From contig JAFFJZ010000001.1 of the NCBI GenBank assembly GCA_018340375.1, forward strand, positions 41,532,001 to 41,596,000: DNA of 64,000 nt. Direction: 5' to 3'. Under the pieces are notes generated by a model. The model saw nothing but the letters and a program-made list of their open reading frames with translations, ran no database searches and was not told the DNA's origin. This stretch comes from Gonatopus flavifemur. Its lineage: Eukaryota; Arthropoda; Insecta; Hymenoptera; Dryinidae. Shown here piece by piece: positions 47,622 through 60,625 of the stretch (positions are counted from its first letter, which is position 1; each line of letters opens with the position of its first letter). The translations under genes were made by a program, and so were the position numbers.

Positions 47622-47834
47622 TACAGGGTAACTCGAGTCGGGTAGATTATATTTTTATTTTAAGGACATATTCGGCAGCCAAAATGCAATAATTTCCAAT
47701 ATGAAAAAAATTTTTCCGAGGCTTTGTTCTTGATATATGAGCATTTTTTAATTTTTCTTCAAATCTAAATCGCTCAAAAGCGTTGTTTGCTGCGTTCTTG
47801 ACCTTGACACCATTAGCTAAGTTGGAACACGGCA

Positions 47835-48146
47835 CCCTGCTGCAAATTCCAAGCAGATCCGGACAAAAGATAGTTGTCAGGCCTCGAACGGTCTTTGTCC
47901 CAGGAAATCCGGTCACAAACTGACATAATTTCTACCTGGGTTTGCCCGGAATCGCCAAATTGGAATATCCCATCAAAACCTGACAAAATTTTTTCTGTCA
48001 GTTTTTTACAGGATATTCTATGTTTAGTAATTCCGGACGGAAGTAGGTAGAAATTTGTCAGTTTTTGACCGGATTTCTTAGGACAAAAACCGTTCAAAGC
48101 CTGCCAACTATGTTTTGTCCGGATCTGCCTGGCATCTTTAGCAGGG
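47835..48146. mobile_element. Palindromic element P inside the left arm
   Basis: The ends are ccctgctgcaaattcc and, on the complement, ccctgctaaagatgcc. The arms share gcagatccggacaaaa, ggaaatccggtcacaaactgac and tttctacct. The outer right arm reads straight through the corresponding point (gaacacgacggatct as complement), which supports P as an insertion. The target duplication is unclear; CGG on both sides is possible. Confidence 0.7.
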
Positions 48147-48209
48147 CGGATCTCTGGAGAAAAAAATTGAACTGCAACGATTTGAAATTTTTTGGCGTTT
48201 AGCCAATCG

Positions 48210-48474
48210 CACGGAAAAAAGTCCCATGTAAATTCTACATTGGTTGTTATTAATTCAACATAACTGCTCACATAAATACAATTGCGGATAAATTTATATT
48301 GGAACCAATGTTACATTTACATGGTTACCGAAGTAAATGGGAGTAGTGTTACTGTGAAGCAACTATGATGACAATGTAAATTCAACAAGACTGTGTAGTA
48401 AATTATACATAAGATCCACACTGTAATTGTTACCTCACTTTTCATGTAATTTTGACATGGGCATTTTCTTCGTA
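48210..48474. mobile_element. Element X (X2), uninterrupted copy
   Basis: It starts cacggaaaaaagtcccatg and ends gacatgggcattttcttcg plus ta. It matches the two halves of X1 at 17260-18566 and lacks repeat Y, so it is the empty-site reference for Y. The flanks have diverged, and no certain duplication is seen here. Confidence 0.75.
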
Positions 48475-48679
48475 CAGGAAGTAGGAACTTTAAATTGTCA
48501 TAGCTTCGAAACAGAGAATGACAAGGTAGTTTTATTTTTTTCCCAAAGATCCGTCGTGTTCGAACTTAGCGAATGGTGTCAAGTTCAAATTCAAAGCGTC
48601 AAAAAAATTTTTTCCATACGGGAAATTGTTGCAGAATATGCCCTTAAAATATAATCTACCCAGCTCGGGTCATCCTGTA

Positions 48680-50302
48680 TATAACTCGTGTTCAACAGTT
48701 ATTCATGTTTCAATATGGATAACCTTTATCGATCGCATCATAGGAGAATCAAATAAATTAATCTATCCTTCCTTCGATTCATGTTCCCGTTATGATTAAT
48801 CCACACATATCGTAAAAGACAGACAATTTACAGTAATGTATTCAGAAATTCAACATGAGTCGCCAAACGTTAGGAACATGTACCGGAATATGGACACATG
48901 AATGACATCACAGGATGGACATGGAGATTGGGTTAAAGGACTCGGAGGAATTGATGAAGGGGGTGAAAGCCTGTTTAGGTTACGTCAAGGTATAGTTGGT
49001 TCATGATAAATCTCACGATAACATTGATAAAGGTAAAGGGAAACATCGCCGTTCCTCTGCTCATCACCTTTATCCTTTATGTCAACCTAACGTTAAACCA
49101 ACGACATCACACGTTTATTCAGATAATAAATGTAACAAAAACAACATTTGTTATGAATTTCGATCCTCACGGTATACGAATATACCGTTTCATGTTAAAT
49201 GAAAATATAACACGGGGAAGTCATATCACATTGATGTTTTATATCAATTATACTCGTGTTGAGTGTGGTGTCAAAGTATAATATATACCGACAACTTGAA
49301 ATCGATGACCGGAATGAGAGAGAGAGAGAGAGAGAGAGAGACACACCTATCGTGGCGTGACAGAAAACAGAGGAGTAACGGTAAGTTGCAATCTTGTTGA
49401 TTTGTTATATTCGTTGTCGTGGCATATCACGAAAGGTTTCTCCATAATACACCACACAATGCGTTTCAACATGGGTCCTTTATATTACCGCGCACTGTCG
49501 AGTCGGTACACGTTTGAGTTAAAGGGCAATCCTTCTTCTTTTCCTCTGTTTTCTCTTTCTCTATAATTCTCCTGCGAAACAGAAATCAGAGCAGTTTTGC
49601 GAAAGCGATTTAGCACGGAGCCAACCGAGCCCACATAAATCCATTGTCGGCCCTCCCTATTCTTAGAGAATGTATGAGTTCAAGCGATACCGTGCGACCT
49701 TAGTCAAATATTTTTGGATTTTAATTTCGATTAAACAGTACAAAGAATCTACTGTTCTCGCGCGTAAACAGCCCCAACCGTCATCAATGATGATTCATAA
49801 TTTTATTATGATACAATGAAGGACGTAGCACTCATTTGTAATACTAAAAGTATGCGTAAAAAGTATATCAGACATCATTTTGAACGAGGACGATGATTTT
49901 CAGAACTGTTCATGTAATATAGAATCCTTCAATTTTCATCACATTTTCTTGAAACATGTGATTATCAAAAATAATGTCGAAACTGACAGACATATTCAGA
50001 CACTCTCAATCCAACGTGTTGACACGAGATTGATCAGGCGAATTGGATCTGTATTCTCTTTTTACGAGTGAGCATTCGTTTTTGTATGCTTCTTGAAAAG
50101 AATTGATGCCAAATAAAATATATTACAAAATTTTGCCCTGCCTTGCAGGGCCAGATTAGGGCTGGCGGGGGCCCTCTTTATAAGTTAAATCGATGTCACT
50201 TCTCTAAAAAAAGAAAAGGTCATTGGTTCTGAAACGTCCAAAACAACATTTTTTGAGAGAACCCGAGTCGGAAAATTGTCAAACCCTACGAAGGCTGATT
50301 GA
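48680..50302. other. Non-coding stretch, no gene seen
   Basis: No gene is supported. A GA microsatellite lies at about 49316-49340. ORFs around 49000-49280 are unremarkable. Confidence 0.4.
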
Positions 50303-50504
50303 GAGCATTCCGTAGACGATAGAGTTACTAGATCTCTCTACCCAAAATACTCGAAGAAGACAAAATAAAATGGAATAAAACAACCAGCCAGATCTTGTTC
50401 CGTATAAATAGAAGGTCTGGCTGGTTGCTTTATCCCATTTTATTTAGTCCTCTCCAAGTATTTTGGGTAGAGAGATCTAGTAACTCTAGGGTCTACGGGA
50501 TGCC
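50303..50504. repeat. Foldback repeat T, clean hairpin (T1)
   Basis: The left arm reads cattccgtagacgatagag, then ttactagatctctctaccc and aaaatactc. The right arm is the complement in reverse order, ending gtctacgggatgccc. The loop lies around gaccttctatttatacgg (as complement). A shorter relative is at 35150-35313. It does not have CAC...GTG ends and no target duplication was found. Confidence 0.75.
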
Positions 50505-52584
50505 CTTAATTCTGTGATACGCAACGATCTACAATCGAATCAGGTCGAAAAAAGGTCAACATCAGGGTCAATGATAATTTCGAAAGCCAGATCAGGTTGA
50601 GAATAGGGCGAGATCAGGGCGAACAATAAAATCCGACCTAATTCACTTCGTGATACGCAACGAATCAGAACTAAATCAGGTTCCACTGTTTGACTCAGGG
50701 AAAAATGGCAAAAAAGTCGAGCGACGAGGGCCTTCAGGTGACGGGGCTCTCGCCCCGTTTCAATCCATCCTTGCTGCCTTCTGCCCCACCTTATTTCGCT
50801 ATATAAAGTGTCAGTACAAATGATGTTCAACTGGATTATTCTTTCCAGTTTGTCACTTCAATTCCACCTCTTTTTTCCAACGAAGATAAGATCATCCTTG
50901 AAGTTGAAACATCGATCAACAAGATAAAATGATCAATGTTAGTAGTCTTTGTTAATAGCATAATTATACGTAAGTCGCAAATGTATATATCGAATCCCCC
51001 TCAAATGAATTACATCTTGCATGAAACCATGCTTAAGCGTATAAGATATTCAATCATATATAATCCATCGTCGGCCTAATTTTCATTCGCTATATGTCTG
51101 TAACAAACCAAGATTAGCCTTCTATCTAAACTTTGTAAGCGCATATAAACTGTTTACATTTTACCCATTATCCATATTATGAATTTGTCAAAAATGAACG
51201 CTGTATATAATTCATGTTCATTTCACTCGAGAAATTCTTCATCTATAAACATTACTCATTAATGAACTCGGTGTAGACCTTCAATGAAAACAAGTGGAAA
51301 CTACTATTGATGGCGACAGGTGCAGAAATGCATAACGCACTCTGTTTACTGCCTACGCATATTACAGTACATCTCGAATTTCTCGTAAAACTTGAAAGAA
51401 TACTGTGCCTCGACGGGACACGCCCTGACCCGGACTAAAGGTTCATAAACACACAGAGACGTACATACTATACTCTATCCAACAGCTTAAAATTTTGTCA
51501 GCCAAGAAACATATGTGTAAGACACACGAATTCAATTGCGCATGAAAAACAGAAAATATTTATTCGAAAACTGCGTTGAATGATGTCTAATATTTTTGTA
51601 AGAGAAATGAAAATACTCGATATTATTTCAAAATAATATGAAGAAAATGGATGCGAAAAGCGTGTGATACTTGAAGTTGAGTGAGGGAAAAATAAGGTTG
51701 ATAGAGGCCAGTTTATATGGGTACCAGTATAATTCTGTATTTGGCTCACTGATGCATAAATGAAATCTTCTAGCGCTGTTGTGATGAATTATTATCTGAT
51801 TAGCGATTCAGTTCATTATTTGTACCATCACTACAGTGTGTTTCATAATTCAAATTTTAGTATATTCATACTCGAGAGAAAGAATAGTACATTTATCGTT
51901 GAATGTGAATTGGAATTATTTGTGCCAATGTGAAATTTATCGAAAAGAAATGTACAATTCGAATAAAAATGTTGATCAGTCAGATGACAAATTATTCCTT
52001 GTGATAAAATACAAAATGTTTCATCAAATCTACTATTTTATTTCTCTATTTCAATTTTTTGATCAAATTTGTATATAACTTTGAACAAAACAAGGGAAAG
52101 TCTTCAGGCCTGGAGAAAAGTGTTCACCAATTTTGTGATTGCATCAACCTTGAACATGGTTATGAATAATATGAATCTCATTACGTGGTTGGTGTGACTA
52201 TCCAGACATCAAAACAGTTACGGCAAAACTCACGACGGGATGGAGTCAATTTCGTGACGATGAAGTATCAACTGCTCGTAAATTCAAAAGGCGCCGTAAT
52301 TGACATATTATCACCAAGAGATTGATGCAACCAATCAGAATTTCGCCACATCCACCAACATCACCTGAGGTTTCAAAGTTACTTCACATTTCAGTACCTA
52401 CAATTTGATTGAAGACTTGATGGCTGAGCCGTACTTCAACCACAAACGAAAAAGTGATGTTAAATTCACAAAGACAATGGAGTTACAATCAGATTATACA
52501 TCTCATTCCAAACCTATTGCGAAATTGTGTTGACTTTACATTCTTGTCATACACAACTATGAACAGAGAAAAAATGATAATATA
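50505..52584. other. Non-coding stretch, no gene seen
   Basis: No gene is supported. At 50511-50700 the phrase gtgatacgcaacga occurs twice about 140 bp apart, together with repeated atcagg words, so this part is a loose direct repeat. Confidence 0.4.
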
Positions 52585-52727
52585 CACTGAAGAAAACCCA
52601 CAATAATTATTGCATACATATCAATAAAATATCAATAATCCTTTTATATTTAACTCTACGATACATATTTTTTCTCAACTACGTACGATAGTCAGATACG
52701 TTTATCCGTGATCAATTTCATTCTGTG
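52585..52727. mobile_element. Possible small MITE
   Basis: The ends cactgaagaaaac and, on the complement, cacagaatgaaat are weakly alike. TA lies on both sides (52583-52584 and 52728-52729). Internal symmetry is poor, so this could be coincidence. Confidence 0.35.
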
Positions 52728-52729
52728 TA

Positions 52730-54590
52730 GTTGAATCCATCAACTACGTGGTTTTATTGATTCAATTATAAACTGTATTCGAACTCTAAAAAAAAACATA
52801 GTGCAGTCACTTCGCGGCGAGATTGGCTTCCCTACTTTTTTCATTTGCATTGAACGTATCCAACTGTCTCCGTCAGTTGAGTGCACTGTCATTTTTCTTA
52901 GTACAGCAACACGATTCACGTTAACGTAAGTGCGACCGCAAGAACAATGCAGCGGTTTATACTGTGAATCTCATATAATTCTCATTTACGTGACGAGTAT
53001 TGTTGATTTGACATCTACTACTGTGAAGTTGACATCACATTTTTTTTCTCTCTACAGATGAAATAACTTATAACACAAAATGTATGTAATAAAATTAACC
53101 TTATGATGATCGTACGCAAAGAAACAAACAAACAAACAAAAGATGATGCAAGTGGAATTAAGACTAATAAGAAGTCTGTAACTAACGCACGATGTAAAAT
53201 TTTATAATTGCCCATACCTGTTCGCAAGCGTGACGCTTAAAATTACAATTTCCTTAGCTGAGCGATCATTCGTGGTCGGTATAAGTGCATATATAAACTA
53301 CGTGTGCTTTTACTCATTGTGTTGTTCATTCATTCGTTCGTGTAAGAGCATATTATGTTTATACAATAAAATGCATGCTTTTTCTTCATACAGCGACCAT
53401 CGTAATTGCCATGTTTTATTAGGTCAGTCAATTATGCACGAACCGCAAGGGGAGACGAATTACTCAGTGACTCGACTCTCTTTTACCTGCTTTGGCGCGC
53501 CTACCTGCCTACCGAACCGTTTCACTCTCTCCCTTAAGTCTGTGTTTTTCTTTGTTTTGTTTTTCCATAGTATTATCACTACCCAAGTGTGTATACTATA
53601 TATACATTTGCAACATAGTTTCATATATATGTAAAGTACATTAAACGATTAAATGCCGGCTTGATTACTGGTTTGTCCACTCGATTAGCGTAGAATTTAT
53701 TTTCATACGCGTGATTTCTGTTCTCAATGGAAGAAAAAATTTATTGGATGAATCGCTGGTCGATTATAATGTTGGGGACAATAAATCCACATCACATCCT
53801 GACAAGAAATATATTCAAACGATTAAGTATCTTCAATTACGAACGTAATTAAATCGATTGATGTTTTCCTTCATTTTATGTTCCAATATCCGATTTCACT
53901 GACTTTGTCAACTTATTGCCTTTCATTTTGTTCTTATTGTTATTCAGTTTGAATATATTCATGAATATTTAACTTCTACCCTGCAGGAAGGGATAGATTC
54001 CAAGTCTTCCTTGCTATTCATTCGACTCGAATGTTATAATCAACATGCTGCAAAACCGCATGATGAGAACAATAAATTCGGTGCATTTATTTGCATGAGA
54101 ACATGAATAATTCAATCGAACGGAATGAAAATTTCCTACAGTGTATAGAATTTTTATTATGTAGGGAAAATCCGGGCACCATTCGAGTGTGGTACGATTG
54201 AGAGAAGTGCAATTTGAAGATTCAGTAAATGGTAATATATTTGTTCGATAAATCGAAATACTACGGAACTTTCAGCGATCTTTCATGGTACTTCGAGAAC
54301 TGTTACTGAAATTTTACTTCACAGTACTCATTGTTCTTTAACCATTATTATATATCCTTCAATATTCATAGTCAAACTCGCTATATGTCACTCAATTACT
54401 GAACGGTTCAGCAGCATTATATATCCAAAATCCGGAATTTTTGTCAGTTTTGATTACCCGGTAATCCAAGTGGGGAGAGAGACAAGATTGGTCAAAAAAA
54501 TTCCGGCATGAGTGTGGGTCTGATGATGAAAGGATCGGAAAAGTCGGAGGGAGCGTAGCGTACAGAACAATCCCAGACTCGAGAACAGAC
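52730..54590. other. Non-coding stretch, no gene seen
   Basis: No gene is supported. A caaa simple repeat lies near 53126-53142. The 134-codon ORF at 53230-53634 is not recognisable. Confidence 0.4.
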
Positions 54591-54592
54591 TA

Positions 54593-55844
54593 CTTTGTTC
54601 GAAAAGTAAGATGACATTTGAATTTAAACTTTGTGCGCAAATGTATTTGAGGAAGTACCCTTACTCTTAGATTAGTGAGACTGTTTTTGATATCCGTGCT
54701 AAAGGTTACATCCGAATATTCATTAGTGTTTGAGATACGCTTCGTTTTGTAAGCTGCTGAAGGTGAATGTTTCGATTTTTATAATGTCTGAATTTGTTGA
54801 GCAAAGAATTTGTATTGAATTTTGTTTGCAGAATGAATTTTCTACTGCTGATTCGTTGAGGATGGTGCAGAAAGCCTTTGGTGATGAGGATTACATGTAG
54901 TACAAAGAGTTCCAAGAAGATCGAGAACGTGTCAAAGACGAAAAGCGTCCCGGTCGACCATCAATTTCAACTGACGAAGTTCACGTCCATGATATTGGCA
55001 TTTTAAAAGGATCAGGCAACACCATTTTGAAGGATGTTTTGGGACTCAGACGCGAGAAATCTCGATTGGTACCGAAAACACTGAATTTCCTGGAAAAACA
55101 TCGTCGTGTTGAAGTGTATAAGACAATACTTTCTGACTGTCAGGACAAGATGAAACGCATTATTACGGGAGATGAGACGTGGATTTATGCTTACGACCCG
55201 GAAACAACCGATCATACCGATAGTACAAGTGAATATGGTGCTAAAGGCGAGACAAGACCAAGAAAAACCGGGCCAAAGTCGCTCAAAAATCAAGGTTATG
55301 TTGCCTGTTTCCTTCGATTATCGTGGTGTTGTGCATTTTGAGTTCCTTCCGCCGGGTCAAACTATCAACGAAGAATACTATTTGAGCGTTATGCGTCATT
55401 TACGTGAAACTATTCGCCTGAAGGGACCGGAATTGTGGCGAGACAACTCTTGGTTTTCGCACCACGACAGTGCACCGACTCACACTGCATTGATTCTTCG
55501 TGACTATTTCGCAAAAAACTCGACCCATATCGTTCCACAACCACCGTATTCACCTGAGTTGGCACCGTGTGACATCTAGCTATTCAACAAACTCAAAAGA
55601 CCGCTCTAGGAACATCATTTTGAGTCGATAGAGGAGATCCAAGCCGAATCGAAGAGAGAGCTGAAGGCCATCTCGGAAACCGACTTTACCAAGTGTTTCG
55701 AAATCTGGAAAATGCGTTGGCATAAGTGCATTGTATCCGGGAGGGGGGGGGGGGGATTACTTTGAAGGCGATGAACTTGATTTCGGTGAATAACATAAGG
55801 TTTTTTGAAAATGAATGCTATGTCACCTTATTTTTTGGACACAG
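54593..55844 (+). mobile_element. Mariner element, copy 1, inactivated
   Basis: A 1252-bp element with ends ctttgttcgaaaagtaag and, on the complement of the right end, ctgtgtccaaaaaataagg. TA lies on both sides (54591-54592 and 55845-55846). Its length is close to that of an intact mariner. It carries the transposase pseudogene at 54784-55793. It is about as old as copy 2 at 60726-62182 and shares with it an expanded G run near the end of the coding region. Confidence 0.9.
54784..55793 (+). pseudogene. Mariner D,D34D transposase pseudogene (copy 1)
   Basis: A mariner transposase cuts and pastes its own element at TA sites in the nucleus. The start MSEFVEQRICIEF is intact. Codon 39, a tryptophan in copy 2, is the stop TAG (54898-54900). 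About 57 bp of the second DNA-binding helix region present in copy 2 are missing near 54993. A frame change follows near 55260, and TAG stops occur at 55577 and again near 55609. An expanded G run at 55742-55756 also breaks the frame. The catalytic triad codons survive: D at 55171-55173 in GDETW, D at 55466-55468 in HHDSAPTH, and D at 55571-55573 with exactly 34 residues between the last two. Domain order and spacing are those of a mariner. This copy cannot encode a working enzyme. Confidence 0.9.
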
Positions 55845-55846
55845 TA

Positions 55847-57513
55847 GTCCACCGCTCGTCGAGTAGTTTGCAAAAATTGATTCCAAATAAATAAATCCCA
55901 CATTGAGAGAAAACAGTGTAGTTGAAAACGATCCCAAGTACAGTTTTTAGTCTCGGTAGCTGTATTCTCACTATCACGGCGATTCTCATAACTGCTGCAA
56001 TGGAAAATATGGCTACTGTGACTACAAAAATGCCCTTGGGCTCGTTTTCAGCTAGAGTTTTTTTCTCAGTACAACCCTGACTCTCATCACTGGCCGAAAT
56101 AATCATAAAAATCAAATTACTATCACTAGAGGAATAAAAAACTGTACAAATACTCCTCATTCTACTTTTTAGATATTCAAATATCAACATCTTTTTTCCC
56201 GTGTGAAAAATAAATATCATGACGAATGTCAGAAAAAACTGTCAAAATCCTTGAGAGGAGCAGTAATGTTGAGCTTGTATTTGCTATAGTTCGGCAGAAA
56301 AAACGATTCTTTTCCAAGGTCATGATCGTTTCTCAACTAGTAGAGGAGAGTTGCCTGGATTGGACCATCGTCTTGGGTGGACCACCACCTTTTATTGCAA
56401 GAGGAAGACATTGAGATCCTTTCTAATCATACAGTGATAATGTTTAATAATGTGACATGGCTGTATGATCAAAAGAGATTTAAATTTCTTCCTCGTGCAA
56501 TAAAAGTTGGTGGTCCAATCAAGGCGACTCTCCCCTACCAGTTGTTCAACGGATTCCAGAGATATCGGTTCACGCAGACAAACGGTCCAGTAAATGAAGT
56601 CAGAATACCCAAAGAACATAACTGACATCGGTTGCCGTGGAGACTCGTATCGCACTGGAATTATTTGCTTTTGCATACGAAACAGCACCTTCCTAGTTTT
56701 CCCTAGTTTACCCATAGATCTTCGTCAAATTTCATTTTAATTGGACAGAGATCTGATTAATCAATCAGACCTTCGTTGAATTTCAATGAGACTTGGCGAA
56801 CATCAATAAGGGGTCATCAAGCAGGGGTTCTGCTATATAAAAAGCAAATGGTGGGAAAAATTCTCAACGACAAAGGGTTCAATGAAAGAAATGTTTTTTT
56901 TTACAGATAATTCCTTTTTCTCCACCTTATTGAAAATTTTTCAGCATGCAACACAATTCTATTTCCTTAGGTAATAGATTATACAAGACGATATGGATGA
57001 ATAGTTGATGTAATTGCGGGAGAACGTAACGTACATAAATGCATAAGATTGCCATGTATGTAAATTCTCGTAAAGAATTGGGAAGGTCCGGCGAACTAAT
57101 GTGTAAACTTGGACTCGAAGTTGGTCAATGGTGTGTTGTCTTTTAGTATGCAAAACGGCAGACTCTTTTCTCCCGTCCGTTATGTTGATGCGGTGTTGTT
57201 TCGTTACACTAGACTTAAAGTGCACGCGTACCATAAAATGCTTCATAGCTTACGGGTGATATATCCTTCTATCGTATAATTATTGAATTTGTGAGTATAC
57301 GAACCGGATGGCATTGATATCTACGTGTTAACATATATACACATATATTCTTTGTTTTAAAATAATTCCAATAAAAAAGGAAATGGTTTGAGCCTTTGAT
57401 CCCTTTTCTATTTCTTCGGATACCATAAGAATAATTATAGATAAATAATGAATTTCAAAAAAGAATTCCACTTACGGTGTCTGTATAGTATAATAAATCA
57501 CCCTGTGAACCCG
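55847..57513. other. Non-coding stretch, no gene seen
   Basis: No gene is supported. Near 55904 (cattgagagaaaacag) and 56188 (ttttttcccgtgtg) there are unpaired MITE-like ends that may bound an eroded element. The phrases ggtggtccaatc and ttgcaataaaaggtggtgg-like words near 56380-56520 are inverted relatives of each other. Confidence 0.35.
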
Positions 57514-57740
57514 CACGGAGAAAAAAGTATTGCTGGCATAACAAGCAGGTCTGTTACTATAGCGCCTTAAAAAAAAATTGGCTCCAAGAGCAAGAAAAAT
57601 GATTGACACAACTACACTTTTTTACTGACATAAACAAATTTGTCAACAGAACTAACGTCTTTGCTGCTGGAGTGAATATTTTTGCAAAGACAACAAATTT
57701 CTTTGTAGGCGCTATAGTAGCAAACCATTTTTTCTCCGTG
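57514..57740. mobile_element. Foldback MITE with CG target duplication
   Basis: The ends are cacggagaaaaaagtat and, on the complement, cacggagaaaaaatggttt. The inner arms share gttactatagcgcct. CG lies on both sides (57512-57513 and 57741-57742). The element is 227 bp and non-coding. Confidence 0.8.
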
Positions 57741-57742
57741 CG

Positions 57743-59706
57743 GTTTATCGAACAATTGCAGTAATTTGCAGTATTTGAAAGAAAGCTACCGGTACAATTG
57801 TGAAAATTTTCATACGTAGGCTCAAAAATATGAAATTTCCAGCACAAGGAGTGAAGACGCATCGTAAACTAAAATTTGTCATGTAATAACGGTATTGAAA
57901 GCATCCTCTATTCGGAACTTTTCACTTCAAGTTGAATCAGAGGAAAAATGAATGGATTCATTCAATCTACTTAAATACAAGAGTTTGTGTCAATTCTGTA
58001 CAGTACAATTGAATTGCGAAGAAGCCATAGAAAGTTAAAACCGGAACCAAAGTCTTTAACCCGGGGCATTCACTCCAATGATTTTTACAGCCATCGTATA
58101 AAATTTAAATGATCTTCTCAAAACTAAAGGAACTGCCGAACCATCAAACTCACATATCACGAGAGGAGATGATTATTTCTTTCAATTGATCATGAGTAAA
58201 ACATTCGTCTAATTCAGATTTTCAATTTTTATTAGATTCTGCATATATCCGGATATCAATCATCATTTTATATAATTTCAAATTTAAGAGATTGAAGACT
58301 TCAAGTGCGATGAATTATCGATCCGCTCATGGTTATCTAAAATCTTTATACGCCAGGTAAAGAAAACGAGAGATGAGCAAAATATAATGTTATTATAAAT
58401 TTTCAAATTGTTTGTTGCATCATTCAATGCTTATCTCCATCTTCAAATACACGGCAACTTTCTATATCATTTCGATTTATCTTCTGAAAGAAAATATGAA
58501 TCGAATCAAATCGAATCGATGTGTTTTTTTTTTCTTATCGAAAGGACGATGAAGAGATTCGACCACTTCATCCGGCAAGAATCGTCACCTCGAACGTTAA
58601 TAAGTATTTTATTCAAGAGAGCCTTTATAATAAAGCAAGTTTGGATGGCAAAGAAGTTTATGTAGAACGTACGTAGCTGTACATGCGTTTATTATGAAGC
58701 AAGATCTGTGCCGCTCTCCAGTTATGCTGCTCCTCATCTTCCATCACTGTTCTCCACTCGTTAGCCTTTCTCCTTTCTCTCTTCATTTCTCTTTTTTCTG
58801 TATTCCACCTCATCTGTCGGTCTTTCTCCCCCTTTTTGTATCTAACCATCTATCTTTCATTCGCCATACGGGTATATATCATAACCATCACGTACGCACA
58901 TAAATATTTATGGCTATGCTATCTTCTGTCTGACTTTACCAGCATTCATCAGAGAGAGGACTCGAGACTCCGAACTCTCCTCTACCGAGTCCTATGACTG
59001 TTCATAAGAATCATATCCACTTGGATTCTCCCTTGTTATTTTATTCTTTCATTTATTTATCTTCTCTCTTCTCTTTTCCTCACGTCGCACCTGACAAGTT
59101 TGTCACTCACCTACATTTGGGTGAAATCACATTGAGAGATCTTCATTTATTTTCTCATTGAGTAAGAATTGGTTTCCACACATGGGAATTTCAAAGAGTT
59201 TTCAACTTAAATTGCTATCGAGTGTAACAACATACCTGAGAGGCACAATACTTATCAGGCAGAGGTATAATATACCTTGTGCGAAATGGAACACTCATTT
59301 TCCCATGTTTCTGAATCAAAGCAACGCACACAGATCATACCGCGAGTTTTATTAGTACTCCGTAGTAATTTATGACCTAATATTCTTGCTCAGTAATTTT
59401 TGTGTTATTTTACAAGCTCAGAAATATACTCAATTGGTTTTGAATCGTTCAATCGAAGACTTATAACAAACATACTATACATTTATTTATCTTCATTCCA
59501 CGAGATATCCCTTGTGGAAATAATTTATAGAACATATATAATATGCATGTATTGGTATTTATGACTATCCTGTAGTTCTGAATAGTTATTTCATTTGAAC
59601 TTTGAACAAACATTCTGAAAAATTCTTTTTTCTTTTACTCAAATGTATTTCACATTCAAAACAAATCATCTGATTCGAGTTTTTCTTTGCAAGCATACGC
59701 AGCTTG
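57743..59706. other. Non-coding stretch, no gene seen
   Basis: No gene is supported and no clear repeat was noticed. Confidence 0.4.
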
Positions 59707-59708
59707 TA

Positions 59709-59943
59709 CACTGAGAAAAGTGAACTGCAACCATTACCATGCGAAAATGGTAGTTGAATGACAGAATTCCTAAGTTGATGATGTCGACTATGTTATTTGG
59801 TATCCATCTTCATGTAAATGTTAACCATTCCAATGTGCATGAACATTGCTACGATTCTCCATAGTATCCGAAACCAATTTCGCAAAGCTGTCCCCCGATT
59901 ACTATTTGTACATGGTAATCATTACATTCCACTTCTCTCAGTG
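59709..59943. mobile_element. Foldback MITE with TA target duplication
   Basis: The ends are cactgagaaaagtgaactg and, on the complement, cactgagagaagtggaatg. The inner arms share accattaccatg-type segments. TA is on both sides (59707-59708 and 59944-59945). The element is 235 bp. Confidence 0.8.
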
Positions 59944-60083
59944 TAGAAAGAGATATTCAATTATCAGATTCAAGTATTTGTACTCACGATGTTTGTGATC
60001 TCTGGATACATACCTGAAACAAACAAAATTTGATAAGATATGTTCAATAACGTTATCAATTTGATAGTATATACAGAAGGACA

Positions 60084-60625
60084 AAGGAGGCGGTGTAAAA
60101 AGTGCCGATTTTTGCCCATTCGTGCAAAAGTGAATGGTGTATGAATTTGTATGGTTTTTGACGTGCTGAATTCGATAGTAATCATAAAAAACTCGTACAC
60201 CCACGGGAAAGTGGAGGAAACCCGAGAAATTTTGTGAAATATACGGTTTACAACAGACACAGTGATTAGGTCTGGTATATTTTCGTGTGAGATTGATTAA
60301 TAAGGTAATCAGGGTATAAGATTTATGATTCCCGTATTCAGGTTCCTCGGGGTCACTATCGAACTCAGCGACGTGGAAATAATAAATCTGATACCCCGAT
60401 TACCCTAATAATCAATCCCACCCAAGAATATATCAGACTTAGTCAATGAGTCTGTTGTGAACCGTACATTTTATACACTTATCTCGGGTTTTCTCCACTT
60501 TCCCATGGATTTACGGGTTTCTTTTGGTCACTATCGGATCCAGCACCTCAAAAACTATAAAAATTCATACACCATTCACTTTTGTACGAATGGGCAAAAA
60601 TCGGTACTTTTTACACCGCCTCTTT
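60084..60625. repeat. Long hairpin element, about 540 bp
   Basis: The left arm starts gaggcggtgtaaaaagtgc and continues through cgatttttgcccattcgtg, gaatggtgtatgaattt, gggaaagtggag and aacccgag. The right arm carries the complement in the same order, ending caccgcctc near 60622. Each arm is about 260 bp. The end sequence belongs to neither the CAC group nor the CAGGGT group, and no target duplication was found. Confidence 0.75.

Larger units (their letters stand above)
47624..48677. mobile_element. Nested foldback element with CAGGGTAACTCG end
   Basis: The ends cagggtaactcgagtcggg and, on the complement, caggatgacccgagctggg pair. The arms run on for about 250 bp through gggtagattatatttt, tgacaccattagctaagtt and aaaaaatttttcc-type segments. 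TA flanks both ends (47622-47623 and 48678-48679). The left arm is split by element P, and the loop region holds X2. A 152-codon minus-strand ORF across the junctions is an artefact of the nest. Confidence 0.8.

Noticed and set aside
47813..48271. Minus-strand ORF of 152 codons
   Set aside because: It runs across the junctions of three nested repeats, so it is an artefact.
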